Assembly (NCBI GenBank): GCA_002694985.1
Contig: NZNS01000001.1
Span: forward strand, 124,001-188,000
Source: Parvibaculum sp.
GTDB taxonomy: Bacteria > Pseudomonadota > Alphaproteobacteria > Parvibaculales > Parvibaculaceae
DNA length: 64,000 bases
Direction of reading: 5' to 3'
Part shown: one piece after another, positions 17,575 through 26,115 of the stretch
Layout of the letters: each line of letters begins with the position of its first letter
Position numbering within the stretch: the stretch's first letter is position 1
The notes under the pieces: model-generated
What the model saw: the letters and a program-made list of their open reading frames with translations, nothing else
The model's database searches: none
What the model was told of the DNA's origin: nothing
Made by a program: the position numbers and the translations under genes

Positions 17575-18480
17575 ATGCCGCAGGTCAAGTCGAACGGCAT
17601 TACCATCGAATATGAGAGCTTCGGGCCGGAGGATCGCGAGACGATCCTGCTCATCATGGGGCTTGGCGCGCAGCTCACCATGTGGCCGGTGGAGCTTTGC
17701 GAGGAGCTTGTCTCGCGCGGCTATCGCGTCATCCGCTATGACAATCGCGATGTCGGTCTTTCCACCAAGTTCGACGAACTCGGTATGCCCGACATGACGG
17801 CGATCTTCGGTGCGCTGGTGGCGGGCAAGCCCGCGCAGTCGCCTTATTCGCTCGACGACATGGCGAAGGATGCGGTCGGCCTTCTAGATGCGCTGGGTGT
17901 GCAGCGCGCGCATATTGCGGGCGCTTCGATGGGCGGCATGATCGCGCAGCTCGTCGCGATCAATCATCCAGAGCGCGCGCTTTCGCTCACCTCCATCATG
18001 TCGACAACCGGCAACCCGGAATTGCCGCAGGGCAAACCGGAAGCGATGGCCGTCCTCATGACGCCCGCGCCCGAAGGCGATATTCCCGCCGCCATCGAAC
18101 GCGGCATGCTCGCCTGGAACACGATTGGCAGCCCCGGTTACCGCACGGATGAGAAGACGCTGCGCGAATGGGTGACGCGCGATGTGAACCGCTCGCTCTA
18201 TCCGGTCGGTACCGCGCGACAGATGGCCGCTATCGTTGCCAATGGGGACCGTCGCGAAAAGCTCAAGAACATCGAGGTGCCGGCCGTGGTGCTGCACGGT
18301 ATCGACGACCCGCTCATTCCCATCGAGGGCGGCCGCGACACGGCGGCAAGCATTCCGGGTGCGGAGATTCGCGAGGTGCCGGGCATGGGGCATGATTTCC
18401 CGCTCGCGCTGGCCGGCACCTTCGCCGATGCCATCGAGGCGGCGGCCAAGCGCGCTTCGGCGGCGAAAGCGGCGGAGTGA
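17575..18480 (+). CDS. Alpha/beta hydrolase, paralogue 1
   Basis: 301 residues with an alpha/beta-hydrolase fold. RYDNRDVGLS lies at 54-63 and the nucleophile elbow GASMGG at 116-121 gives catalytic Ser118. The acid is in HGIDDPLIP and the histidine in GMGHDF. It is one of three closely similar genes at 17575, 18486 and 20505 that share LTSIMSTTGNP-type sequence after the nucleophile helix. It has an AGGAAGGATC ribosome-binding site. The family includes esterases and aclacinomycin-methylesterase-like enzymes; the substrate is unknown. Confidence 0.87.
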   Translation: MPQVKSNGITIEYESFGPEDRETILLIMGLGAQLTMWPVELCEELVSRGYRVIRYDNRDVGLSTKFDELGMPDMTAIFGALVAGKPAQSPYSLDDMAKDAVGLLDALGVQRAHIAGASMGGMIAQLVAINHPERALSLTSIMSTTGNPELPQGKPEAMAVLMTPAPEGDIPAAIERGMLAWNTIGSPGYRTDEKTLREWVTRDVNRSLYPVGTARQMAAIVANGDRREKLKNIEVPAVVLHGIDDPLIPIEGGRDTAASIPGAEIREVPGMGHDFPLALAGTFADAIEAAAKRASAAKAAE

Positions 18481-18485
18481 GTTTC

Positions 18486-19391
18486 ATGACCATGCAGAGC
18501 GTGAAGGCGAACGGCATCGCCATCAATTACGAGGATCGCGGCCCGGCAGACGGGACGCCGATCCTCCTCGTCAATGGTTACAGCTCGACCATGTTGAGCT
18601 GGCCGGAAGAGCTGATGGACGGGCTTCGCGACAAGGGCTTCCGTGTCATCCGCTATGACAATCGCGATGTCGGCAAGTCGGAAAAGCTGAAGGGCCTCCC
18701 GCAGATTTCCGACGTCGCAAAGGCTGTGCGCGAAGGCAGGGAGCCTGCCATTCCCTACCGGCTTGCCGACATGGCCGCCGATGGCATCGGTCTTCTGGAT
18801 GCGCTCGGGATCGACCGGGCGCATGTCATGGGTATTTCGATGGGCGGCATGATCGTGCAGCGCATGGCGATCCATCATCCCGAGCGGCTGTTCTCCGTCA
18901 CCTCGATCATGTCGACCACCGGCAATCCCGATCTGCCGCAGGCGAGCGACGAGGCGATGAAGGCATTGCAGGCGCAGCCGCCTTCCGAGGAGCGAGAGGA
19001 TGTCATCCGTCACCGTATGGCGGGCCGACGTGTCTATCAGAGCCCCGCTTACCCCATGTCGGAGGAGGCGCTTTACGAGCGTTGCGCGCGCGAGTTCGAC
19101 TACATGTACTACCCCGAAGGAGCGATCCGGCAATATGCCGCCATCGTCGGCGACGGCAGCCGCGTGGATGAATTGAAACAAGTGCGCGTGCCTTTCCTCG
19201 TCATCCACGGCGATGCCGATCCGCTTGTTCCGCCACCCGGCGGTGAGGACACGGCAAAGTCCGTGCCCGGTGCGAAGCATGTCGTCATCGAAGGCATGGG
19301 CCATGACCTGCCGGTCGAGCTCTGCCCGCAATATGTGGACTTGATCGCGACCCATGCCCGTGCGGCGGAACAGAAGGCGGCGGCGGAGTAA
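18486..19391 (+). CDS. Alpha/beta hydrolase, paralogue 2
   Basis: 301 residues from the ATG at 18486 (GGAG eight bases upstream, inside the end of the previous gene); an in-frame GTG overlaps the previous stop codon. RYDNRDVGKS and GISMGG (Ser118) align directly with paralogue 1, and the triad acid (HGDADPLVP) and histidine (GMGHDLP) are intact. It is translationally coupled to 17575, so the two form an operon. The middle cap region differs from paralogue 1, suggesting a diverged substrate after tandem duplication. Confidence 0.87.
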   Translation: MTMQSVKANGIAINYEDRGPADGTPILLVNGYSSTMLSWPEELMDGLRDKGFRVIRYDNRDVGKSEKLKGLPQISDVAKAVREGREPAIPYRLADMAADGIGLLDALGIDRAHVMGISMGGMIVQRMAIHHPERLFSVTSIMSTTGNPDLPQASDEAMKALQAQPPSEEREDVIRHRMAGRRVYQSPAYPMSEEALYERCAREFDYMYYPEGAIRQYAAIVGDGSRVDELKQVRVPFLVIHGDADPLVPPPGGEDTAKSVPGAKHVVIEGMGHDLPVELCPQYVDLIATHARAAEQKAAAE

Positions 19392-19401
19392 ATAATACTG
19401 G

Positions 19402-19443
19402 TGTCATTGCCGGGCCGGACGAGGTCCGTGACCCGGCAATCCA
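19402..19443. repeat. REP-like palindromic element
   Basis: GTCATTGCCGGG ... CCCGGCAATCC forms a 9-bp perfect outer stem (19406-19414 with 19432-19440) and an inner CGGAC/GTCCG stem with loop GAG. The GTCAT...CCGGG...CCCGG...ATCC pattern recurs in variant form near 24480. I recall similar dispersed palindromes in other alphaproteobacteria. Confidence 0.6.
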
Positions 19444-19446
19444 GCA

Positions 19447-19480
19447 GCCGTCCTCGCGAAGAGGACGGCGTTTTCTTTCG
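19447..19480 (+). terminator. Intrinsic terminator of the hydrolase pair
   Basis: A perfect 9-bp stem GCCGTCCTC/GAGGACGGC with loop GCGAA is followed by GTTTTCTTTC. Confidence 0.8.
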
Positions 19481-19638
19481 CAAGATCGCAAGCGCTGCGA
19501 TTCCCCGCATTATGCGAAACCGCCTCTTTCATGGAACGGGTTTTTCTCCGTCTCGTTAAACCTGTCTCAGGGGAATAGGGGGCTTCGCGTTTCGCGTAGC
19601 TCGCGAGACGCTTTCCGAAGAACAAAGGAGAGCGAGAG

Positions 19639-20340
19639 ATGGCGAAACCACGCATTGCAATCGTTACCACTTCCCACGGCACGCTCGGCGATACGGGCGA
19701 CAAGACGGGTTTTCACTACGAAGAGCTGACGACGCCCTATTACGTCTTCGCCGATAATGGCGCGGAGGTGACGCTCGGTTCCATTCAGGGCGGCGAGCCG
19801 CCGGCCGATCCCGGCAGCCTGCCGGACGACAAGGAGAAGCGCGCTGCGTCCGTCCGCCGCTTTCTCGACGATGCAGAGGCCGTGAAAGCGCTCAACAACA
19901 CCACCCCCGTCGCGGAACTGAACGCCAAGGATTTCGACGCGGTCTATCTGCCCGGTGGTCACGGTACCATGTGGGACATGCCCGAGAACGACGCGCTCAT
20001 CCGCCTCATTACCGAGGTTTACGAGAAGGGCGGCGTTATCGGTGCTGTCTGTCACGGGCCTGCCGGTCTTGTCGGCGTGCGGCTTTCCGACGGTACGCCC
20101 CTGGTGAAGGGCAAGCGCATCAATTCCTTCACCGATGAGGAAGAGCACAAATCCGAAAAGGACAAGGTTGTCCCCTTCCTTCTCGAAACCGAGCTGAGCG
20201 GTCTCGGTGCGAAGTTCGAAAGCGGTGCGCCTTTCGAGGAAAAGATCGTGTGCGACGGACGCCTCGTCACCGGGCAGAACCCCGCCTCGGCGAAAGGTGT
20301 GGCGGAGGGCATTCTGAGCGTTCTTCGCACCTCGCAGTAG
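19639..20340 (+). CDS. DJ-1/PfpI family protein (type 1 glutamine amidotransferase-like)
   Basis: 233 residues of the Hsp31/DJ-1/PfpI fold. GGHGTMWDMPEN begins at 106, and the nucleophile elbow GAVCHGPAGL places the reactive Cys138 next to His139. The length and the TGFHYEELTTPYYVF N-terminus match the Hsp31-type (HchA or glyoxalase III-like) branch. Candidate roles are methylglyoxal detoxification, deglycation-type repair or chaperone activity; sequence alone does not choose. It interrupts the hydrolase paralogue series but has its own ribosome-binding site (AAAGGAGAG) and a terminator upstream. Confidence 0.85.
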   Translation: MAKPRIAIVTTSHGTLGDTGDKTGFHYEELTTPYYVFADNGAEVTLGSIQGGEPPADPGSLPDDKEKRAASVRRFLDDAEAVKALNNTTPVAELNAKDFDAVYLPGGHGTMWDMPENDALIRLITEVYEKGGVIGAVCHGPAGLVGVRLSDGTPLVKGKRINSFTDEEEHKSEKDKVVPFLLETELSGLGAKFESGAPFEEKIVCDGRLVTGQNPASAKGVAEGILSVLRTSQ

Positions 20341-20504
20341 CAGGCGGCGGAATAAGATCAGGTGGCGGCATCCGGTTCCCTCTGTCCGTTTTTCCTGGAA
20401 AAGCAGAAAAAGCGGGCAGAAAAGGCCGGAGCCTGCCCCTTATATTTTATGCTGCACTGCACCATATTATTATGGAGGAGGATGTAACCGGAGCTTCAGA
20501 CTGA

Positions 20505-21596
20505 ATGCCGAAAGCCCAGGCCAATGGAATCGAGATCGAATATGAGAGCTTCGGTTCCGAAAAGGACGAGACGATCCTCCTCATCATGGGGCTCGGGGCG
20601 CAGCTCACCCAGTGGCCCATCGAGCTTTGTCACGATCTCGTCTCGCGCGGTTACCGCGTCATCCGCTTCGACAATCGCGATTGCGGCCTCTCCACCCATA
20701 TCGAGCGCGGCCGCGCGCTGGCCTGGCCGGATGCCGTCCTTTCGCTGATGCAGGGTAAGGCCGCTTTCGTTCCTTATACGCTTGGCGATATGGCGGCGGA
20801 TGCGGTGGGGCTTCTCGATGCGCTTCATATCGAGCGCGCGCATATCGCCGGTGCGTCGATGGGCGGCATGATCGCGCAGCATGTTGCTTTCGATTTTCCC
20901 GAGCGCGTGCTTTCCCTCACCTCCATCATGTCGAGTTCGGGCAATCCGTTGCTCCCGCCGGCGCGCCCTCGCGTCTATTCGCTTTTCCTCTCGCCCGCAC
21001 CGCCCGCGCATGACATGCAGGCCATCGTCGCGCGCGGCGTGAAGACCTATGAAGTTCTGGGCTCGCCCGGTTTCCCGACCGACCGCGAAACCTTGCGCGA
21101 ATGGGTCACGCGCGATGCAGCGCGCGCCTATTATCCGGCGGGCGTGAAGCGGCAGATGGCGGCGGTCATGGCGGATGGCGACCGGCGCGCGAAACTTCGC
21201 ACCATCGCCGTGCCTGCGATGGTCATTCATGGCGAGGACGATCCGCTGGTGCCCGTCGCGGCAGGGCTCGATACGGCGGCGAATATTCCCGGCTGCGACA
21301 TTCGCATCATGCAGGGCATGGGGCATGAGATGCCGCTGCCGCTTCTCCCCGCGATTGCGGATGCCATTGTGGAGACGGCGGAGCGCGCCACGGGGAAGAA
21401 GCGCGCGCCCGCGCCCGCGCCCCTGAAAGTGTCCCCGAAAGAACCCGTTTCCCCGCTGCCGGTCATAGACGACGCGCCGGCCGTCACGCTCGCGCATGAT
21501 GCCGACGCGCCGGTTTTCGAGGCGTCCGAAAAGCAAACGCGCCTCCGTCGCTGGTGGACGAAGGCGCGTGGCTATTTCTCGCGGTCTGAAAAGTAA
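20505..21596 (+). CDS. Alpha/beta hydrolase, paralogue 3 with C-terminal tail
   Basis: 363 residues. The first ~285 align with the paralogues at 17575 and 18486: MGLGAQLTQWPIELC, RFDNRDCGLS, GASMGG nucleophile elbow, LTSIMSSSGNP, GEDDPLVP acid and GMGHEMP histidine. An extra ~75-residue Ala/Pro-rich tail follows and ends in the basic, aromatic RWWTKARGYFSRSEK, which might contact membrane or a partner. The start is less certain: GGAG lies 11 nt upstream, and a ten-codon reading frame ends at the TGA directly before the ATG. Confidence 0.85.
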   Translation: MPKAQANGIEIEYESFGSEKDETILLIMGLGAQLTQWPIELCHDLVSRGYRVIRFDNRDCGLSTHIERGRALAWPDAVLSLMQGKAAFVPYTLGDMAADAVGLLDALHIERAHIAGASMGGMIAQHVAFDFPERVLSLTSIMSSSGNPLLPPARPRVYSLFLSPAPPAHDMQAIVARGVKTYEVLGSPGFPTDRETLREWVTRDAARAYYPAGVKRQMAAVMADGDRRAKLRTIAVPAMVIHGEDDPLVPVAAGLDTAANIPGCDIRIMQGMGHEMPLPLLPAIADAIVETAERATGKKRAPAPAPLKVSPKEPVSPLPVIDDAPAVTLAHDADAPVFEASEKQTRLRRWWTKARGYFSRSEK

Positions 21597-21603
21597 CGAA
21601 GCC

Positions 21604-22371
21604 TCAGACTTCCGCCGAGCCGCCATCGACCGGAATGGTCGCGCCCGTCGTATAGGCGGATGCGCGCGAGGCGAGGAAGATCGCCACGCCCGCCGCGTCT
21701 TCCGGCGTGCCGATGCGGCCGAGCGGATTGCCTGCCTTGATTTCATCGCCGAATGTTTCCAGCGTCGCCTTCATCATCTGGCTGGGGAAGGGGCCGGGGG
21801 CAATCGCGTTCACGAGGATATGCTCGCGCGCGAGGCGCTTGGCCAGATGCCGCGTCAGCATGATGACGCCTGCCTTCGACGAGGAATAGGCATAGGTTTC
21901 GAGGTCCGGCGGCTCGATGCCGTTCACGCTCGCCGTGTTGATGATGCGGGCCGGATTGTCGGCGCTTGCGGATTTGCGGAGCATCGGTAGCATCTTCTGT
22001 GTCAGGAAGAATACGCTCTTCAGGTTGATGTTCTGCACCTTGTCCCAGCCGCTCTCGGAATATTCGTCGATGGGTTCGCCCCAGGCCGCGCCTGCATTGT
22101 TGATCAGCACGTCGAGCTTCGGCTCGCGCTTTTCGAGTTCGGCGGTGATGCCCGCAATCCCTTCCTGCGTGCCGAGGTCGAAGGGCAGCGAGATGCAGGT
22201 GCCCTTCTTCGACAGTTCTTCGGCCAGTTCGTTGCAGGCCTGCGCCTTGCGCGCGGTGATATAGACCTTCGCGCCGTTTTCAACGAAGCCGGTCGCGATC
22301 ATCTCACCGATGCCGCGCGAGCCGCCTGTAATGAGGACCGTCTTGCCCTCGACGCTGAAGAGATTTTTCAT
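21604..22371 (-). CDS. SDR family oxidoreductase (RhlG-like)
   Basis: 255 residues. TGGSRGIG is at 15-22, NNAGAAWGEP follows the central strand, and the active site has the serine in NTASVNG and YSSSK as YxxxK. The C-terminus ends in PVDGGSAEV. The overall pattern resembles RhlG/FabG-like NADPH-dependent 3-ketoacyl reductases. It is convergent with the tailed hydrolase (7-nt gap between stops) and upstream of nothing on its strand. The substrate is probably a keto or beta-ketoacyl compound; not certain. Confidence 0.85.
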   Translation of the reverse strand: MKNLFSVEGKTVLITGGSRGIGEMIATGFVENGAKVYITARKAQACNELAEELSKKGTCISLPFDLGTQEGIAGITAELEKREPKLDVLINNAGAAWGEPIDEYSESGWDKVQNINLKSVFFLTQKMLPMLRKSASADNPARIINTASVNGIEPPDLETYAYSSSKAGVIMLTRHLAKRLAREHILVNAIAPGPFPSQMMKATLETFGDEIKAGNPLGRIGTPEDAAGVAIFLASRASAYTTGATIPVDGGSAEV

Positions 22372-22447
22372 AGGCGTTTCCCCTGATGGATAGCGATTTC
22401 ATATGCCGCGAAAGCTAGCGGACGCAGGGGAGGGGCGCAAAAACAAA

Positions 22448-22484
22448 AAGGGCGCCTCCCAAAATCACAATGGGAGACGCCCTT
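22448..22484 (-). terminator. Intrinsic terminator of the acyl-CoA dehydrogenase gene
   Basis: AAGGGCGcCTCCCA pairs with TGGGAGaCGCCCTT (one mismatch). On the minus strand it is followed by CTTTTTGTTTTTG, and it lies 23 nt past the stop at 22507. Confidence 0.85.
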
Positions 22485-22506
22485 CCTGCATTCAAAAAAC
22501 GAAGCC

Positions 22507-24357
22507 TCAGAAGCTTGCCGCGTCGAGCTCCATGAAGCCGTCCGCGCCCTGTTTGGCGCGTTCGAGCCAGGCGGATGTCATCGGTATTTCGCGTTCCATC
22601 CAGTAGCGCGCCAGCGTCAGCTTACGCTTGTAGAATTCCTGGTTGCCTTCACCGGCCTTGATCTTCGCGAGAGAGACCTTCGCCATCTGCGCCCACATCC
22701 AGCCAAGCGCCACCGTGCCGAAAATGTTCAGCATGTCGTAGGAGGCCGCGCCCGCATTGTCGTAATTCTTCGGCGCATTCTCCATCAGCCAGCCGGCCGC
22801 TTCGCCGAGGCGCTTGTAGCCTGCGTTCAAGGGCTCGATGAAGGGCTTCATCTCGGCGTCGTTCTCGTTCGCCTTGATGAACTCTTCCACCTTGGCGAAG
22901 AAGGTCATGGTCGCGCGGCCGCCCTTGGCCGTCATCTTGCGGGCCACGAGGTCGAGCGCCTGAATGCCGTTCGCGCCTTCATAGACCTGGTTGATGCGCG
23001 CATCGCGCACGAACTGCTCCATGCCGTGATCGCGCACATAGCCATGTCCGCCAAACACCTGCATCGAGTCATTCGCCGCCTGGAAGCCCTTGTCCGTAAA
23101 GAAGGCCTTGATGACCGGCGTCATGAGCTGCGCGAGATCGGCAGCCTCTTCGCGTTCCTTCTCGTCCTTGCCGAAGGTCTGGAGCGAGAACAGCATCGAG
23201 ACATACATGGCGAGCGCGCGCGCGCCTTCCACGAAGCTTCGCGAGGAAAGCAGCAGGCGGCGCACATCCGGGAACACCATGATCGGGTCCGCCGGGCCGT
23301 CCGGGTTCTTCGGGCCGGTGAGCGAGCGGCCCGCAAGGCGTTCATTCGCATAGGCCACGCCGTTCTGATAGGCGACTTCGCCAATCGCGATGCCCTGAAT
23401 GCCGACGCCCATGCGCGCGCCGTTCATCATGCCGAACATGCCGGCCATGCCCGCCGATTTCGACTTCTTGACCTCGCCCGTCTCCGTCTTCTTTTCGGGC
23501 GGGCGGCCGCCGAGGCGATAGGCGACGGCTTCGTCGAAGTTCAGCACCGCGGTCGCGTTGCCCTTGATGCCCATCTTCTTTTCGATGGAGCCGCAGGAAA
23601 CACCGTTGGGGCCCGTGATCTCGCCGGTCTCCTTGTCGACCAGCATCTTCGGCACCATGAAGAAGTTCACCGTCGAGAGATCGTTGGCGAGCTTGCCGTC
23701 CTCGTCGGGCACCTTCGCGATCACCATGTGGATGATGTTGTCGGTCATGTCGTGATCGCCGCCCGAGATGAAGATCTTGGTGCCGGTGATGCGGTAGGTG
23801 CCGTCCGGCTGTTCGACGGCTTTCGTCTTCATCAGCTTCAGGTCCGTGCCGCAATGCGGCTCGGTCAGGCACATGGTGCCGGTCCATTCGCCGGAGATCA
23901 TCTTCCTGGCGACATGTTCCTTCATCCAGGGTTCGCCCGTTGCCCAGAGCGCGGAATAGGCGGCGCTCGTCAGGCCCGGATACATCGAGAAGGCCTGGTT
24001 CGACGACATGCCCATTTCGGTGAAGGCGAAGGTGACGATGGAAGGCAGCCCCGCGCCGCCCGCATCCACGGGTGCGCCGAGGCGGTTCCAGCCATCCTCG
24101 CAATATTTCTGGAAGGCTTCCTTGAAGCCGGGCGGAGTGCGCACGACGCCATTCTCCAGCTTGCAGCCATGCTCGTCGCCGACCTGGTTCAGGGGCTGCA
24201 ACACGTCCTCGCAGAACTTCGCGCCGCCTTCCAGGATCGCCTGCGTCATGTCAGGCGTCAGGTCGGCAAAACCCGGCACCTCGCTGCGCTTGTCGATTTC
24301 GAGAAGCTCGTGGAACAGAAACATGAAGTCTTCCACGGGGGCCTTGTAGCTCGGCAT
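22507..24357 (-). CDS. Acyl-CoA dehydrogenase, ~600-residue DmdC/FadE5-like type
   Basis: 616 residues, much longer than classical 380-400-residue acyl-CoA dehydrogenases. MTEPHCGTDL-like sequence (CLTEPHCGTDLKLMKT) and KIFISGGDHDM mark the FAD/substrate region. FGGHGYVRDHGMEQFVRDARINQVYEG matches the C-terminal catalytic helices, and an extra C-terminal domain (about 470-610) is typical of this subfamily. It introduces the alpha-beta double bond into acyl-CoA and passes electrons to ETF. Substrates of the family include long-chain acyl-CoAs and methylmercaptopropionyl-CoA; which applies here is unknown. It is monocistronic with its own terminator. Confidence 0.9.
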   Translation of the reverse strand: MPSYKAPVEDFMFLFHELLEIDKRSEVPGFADLTPDMTQAILEGGAKFCEDVLQPLNQVGDEHGCKLENGVVRTPPGFKEAFQKYCEDGWNRLGAPVDAGGAGLPSIVTFAFTEMGMSSNQAFSMYPGLTSAAYSALWATGEPWMKEHVARKMISGEWTGTMCLTEPHCGTDLKLMKTKAVEQPDGTYRITGTKIFISGGDHDMTDNIIHMVIAKVPDEDGKLANDLSTVNFFMVPKMLVDKETGEITGPNGVSCGSIEKKMGIKGNATAVLNFDEAVAYRLGGRPPEKKTETGEVKKSKSAGMAGMFGMMNGARMGVGIQGIAIGEVAYQNGVAYANERLAGRSLTGPKNPDGPADPIMVFPDVRRLLLSSRSFVEGARALAMYVSMLFSLQTFGKDEKEREEAADLAQLMTPVIKAFFTDKGFQAANDSMQVFGGHGYVRDHGMEQFVRDARINQVYEGANGIQALDLVARKMTAKGGRATMTFFAKVEEFIKANENDAEMKPFIEPLNAGYKRLGEAAGWLMENAPKNYDNAGAASYDMLNIFGTVALGWMWAQMAKVSLAKIKAGEGNQEFYKRKLTLARYWMEREIPMTSAWLERAKQGADGFMELDAASF

Positions 24358-24414
24358 GGGCGCGCTCCTTTGGGTCGGCGTTCGTTATTGAAACTCAGGC
24401 GTGTCTCTAAATTT

Positions 24415-24520
24415 CAGTGTCATCCCGGCATCCCCCTTCAAATCAGGAAGGACCGGTGTCCACCAAAAATTCGGCGTCATCCCGGCGGAGGCCGGGACCC
24501 AATCCACCTTGCCGCAAGCG
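24415..24520. repeat. REP-like palindromic sequences in the 24358-24675 gap
   Basis: This 318-nt gap has no gene. It holds two GTCATCCCGGC motifs about 56 nt apart (24419 and 24476). The second forms CCCGGC-GGAG-GCCGGG at 24481-24496 followed by ACCCAATCC, a variant of the element at 19402. A third hairpin-prone segment, CCGCAAGCGG, follows. Confidence 0.55.
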
Positions 24521-24675
24521 GCTTGGGCGGGGCTCCGGCACGGCCAGACGCCGCCGTGACAAAGGGCTTAAGCCCCCGCCGCCGCAGCGTCAATCTCGGC
24601 CTCGGCATGGGCCGCAAACCGCTTGCCCGGGCCGCTTCACACTGCCTTCAATTTTGTAAGTAAGCGGCGCGAAAT

Positions 24676-25434
24676 ATGGCGGAAAAGGAGGGGAATGTCG
24701 AGGGGTGCTATCATAGCGCTGAGCATATGATTCCTCAGGTGGTCCAGATGGAAGATGAGGCAAAGGCAGCTAAGGCGATTGCAGACGCCGCTAATCAAGG
24801 GGTTGAGGCGATCCAGAAGCTCGGAAGCTTTATCGATCGAGCATTTGGCAACACTATCTCGAACAGTATTGGCCTTATCGGCGACAAGCTCGCCTATTAT
24901 CGTCTTGAACGGGCAATTAGTCTGAAAGACAAAGTCGAGAAGCGGTTGAAGGAAAAAGGTATAAGCGCCTCTAAATTCGTACCTATCAGTTTTGGTCTGC
25001 CGTTAATCGAAAAGGCCACTATTGAAGATGATGAGGACCTCCATACGAAGTGGGCCAATCTTTTGGCCAACGCAATGGACCCTACCTACAAGGGAAGCAT
25101 CAAACGTAGTTTCGTTGGGATTCTCGCAGAGTTGGAACCCATCGATGCGCAAATCGCCCAACTAGTTGTTGCTGAGTACTTGCGATCTCCTGCGTCAAGC
25201 CGAGATCAGCAATTGTTTGACCTTGCCCGGCTAGCGTCCGCACTGGGGATACCGAGAGTAGAGGCGGAGATTAGCGTTAGAAATTTGCTGCGGCTTGGAG
25301 TCTTCAAGCCTGGGGTTGTGTCGTCGCAGAGCATTTCGTTCGGAAACAACCAGCTATCTTCATACAAAGATGCTGATTTGTTTGGAGTGACTGTTCTAGG
25401 CATTGAGTTTGTAAAGTCTGTCAGCTCTTCCTAG
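24676..25434 (+). CDS. Abi-alpha (formerly DUF4393)-like protein, putative phage-defence gene
   Basis: 252 residues. The middle (LGSFIDRAFGNTISNSIGLI, DKLAYYRLERAISLKDKVEK, then FVPISFGLPLIEKATIEDDE with DLHTKWANLLANAMDP) matches, by memory, the Abi-alpha family named for abortive-infection proteins. There is no signal peptide or clear membrane segment. The true start may be the ATG at 24748 (MEDEAKAAKAIADAANQ), which has a purine-rich AGGTGG upstream and fits family N-termini better than 24676. The gene is visibly AT-richer than its neighbours, with codons such as TTA and ATA, which suggests horizontal acquisition. It sits beside a toxin-antitoxin pair. The mechanism is unknown. Confidence 0.72.
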   Translation: MAEKEGNVEGCYHSAEHMIPQVVQMEDEAKAAKAIADAANQGVEAIQKLGSFIDRAFGNTISNSIGLIGDKLAYYRLERAISLKDKVEKRLKEKGISASKFVPISFGLPLIEKATIEDDEDLHTKWANLLANAMDPTYKGSIKRSFVGILAELEPIDAQIAQLVVAEYLRSPASSRDQQLFDLARLASALGIPRVEAEISVRNLLRLGVFKPGVVSSQSISFGNNQLSSYKDADLFGVTVLGIEFVKSVSSS

Positions 25435-25455
25435 AAGGCCTCGGACTCTCCCTCC

Positions 25456-25761
25456 TCAAGCAGCCTTCCGTAACTTCATTTCCACCTTCAGTCCCGCGCG
25501 GCTGGCGAGTTTCGTCAGCATGTCGAGGCTGAAGCTTTCGATCTGTCCCCGGAGCATATTGTTGAGGCGCGGCTGGGAGATGCCGAGCCGCTTCGCGGCT
25601 TCCGCCTGTGTCAGTTTCCACGCCGCCACCCGGTCGCGCAGCGCGACCAGCAAATCGGCGCGCAGGCGCATTGTCTCGGCTTCCGCTTCGTCCTTCGCGA
25701 GCGCCTGCCACACGCTGTCATAGGCTTTTTCGGGGGCCTTCGGCTTCTCCGTCATACTCAA
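25456..25761 (-). CDS. XRE-family antitoxin (HigA-like)
   Basis: 101 residues. A helix-turn-helix of XRE type occupies about residues 48-90 (KLTQAEAAKRLGISQPRLNN, then MLRGQIESFSLDMLTKLAS). The last codons overlap nothing, and the start overlaps the upstream toxin's stop by 4 nt (ATGA). The toxin-first order is the HigBA arrangement. The protein should bind and neutralise the toxin and repress the shared promoter. A short N-terminal region rich in charged residues may be the toxin-binding part. Confidence 0.85.
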   Translation of the reverse strand: MSMTEKPKAPEKAYDSVWQALAKDEAEAETMRLRADLLVALRDRVAAWKLTQAEAAKRLGISQPRLNNMLRGQIESFSLDMLTKLASRAGLKVEMKLRKAA

Positions 25762-26108
25762 CTCCTTTCGCGCCGTCTTTTCACCAGCGCCTTGTATCGT
25801 GCCGCCGCCATATCGAGGTTCCGTTGTGGCGTTTTCTGTGTCTTCTTCGCAAAGGCATGAAGCACATGGATGGCCTCGTCGAACTTCGCGACATAGACGA
25901 CGCGGAACTGTCCGTCCGCCCCAGAAATCCTTATCTCGCGGACACCCGCGCCGATGCCCTTCATGGGCTTCCAGTCGTCGGGATCGCGGCCAAGCACCAC
26001 GAGATAAATCTGGAAGCCTGCGGCCTCTCGGGCCGGGGGCGGGAAGGCGAGCAGTTCGTCCAGCGAGTTGCCTTCGAAAATCGCCTTCTTTTTCTTGTCC
26101 GTTCCCAT
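25758..26108 (-). CDS. HigB-like toxin (phage Gp49/DUF891, RelE superfamily)
   Basis: 116 residues. The pattern LDELLAFPPPAREAAGFQIY, a central PMKGIGAGVREIRISG, FRVVYVAKFDEAIHVLHAF and KKTQKTP is typical of the Gp49-like HigB family of ribosome-associated mRNA interferases. It precedes and overlaps the XRE antitoxin. Toxicity is inferred from family membership. The intergenic region immediately upstream contains a perfect AT-rich palindrome suited to autoregulation by the complex. Confidence 0.85.
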   Translation of the reverse strand: MGTDKKKKAIFEGNSLDELLAFPPPAREAAGFQIYLVVLGRDPDDWKPMKGIGAGVREIRISGADGQFRVVYVAKFDEAIHVLHAFAKKTQKTPQRNLDMAAARYKALVKRRRERS

Positions 26109-26115
26109 GCGGGCC

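Noticed and set aside
20469..20504. A ten-codon frame ending exactly before the third hydrolase
   Set aside because: Could be a leader peptide, but length and lack of regulatory logic make chance likely.
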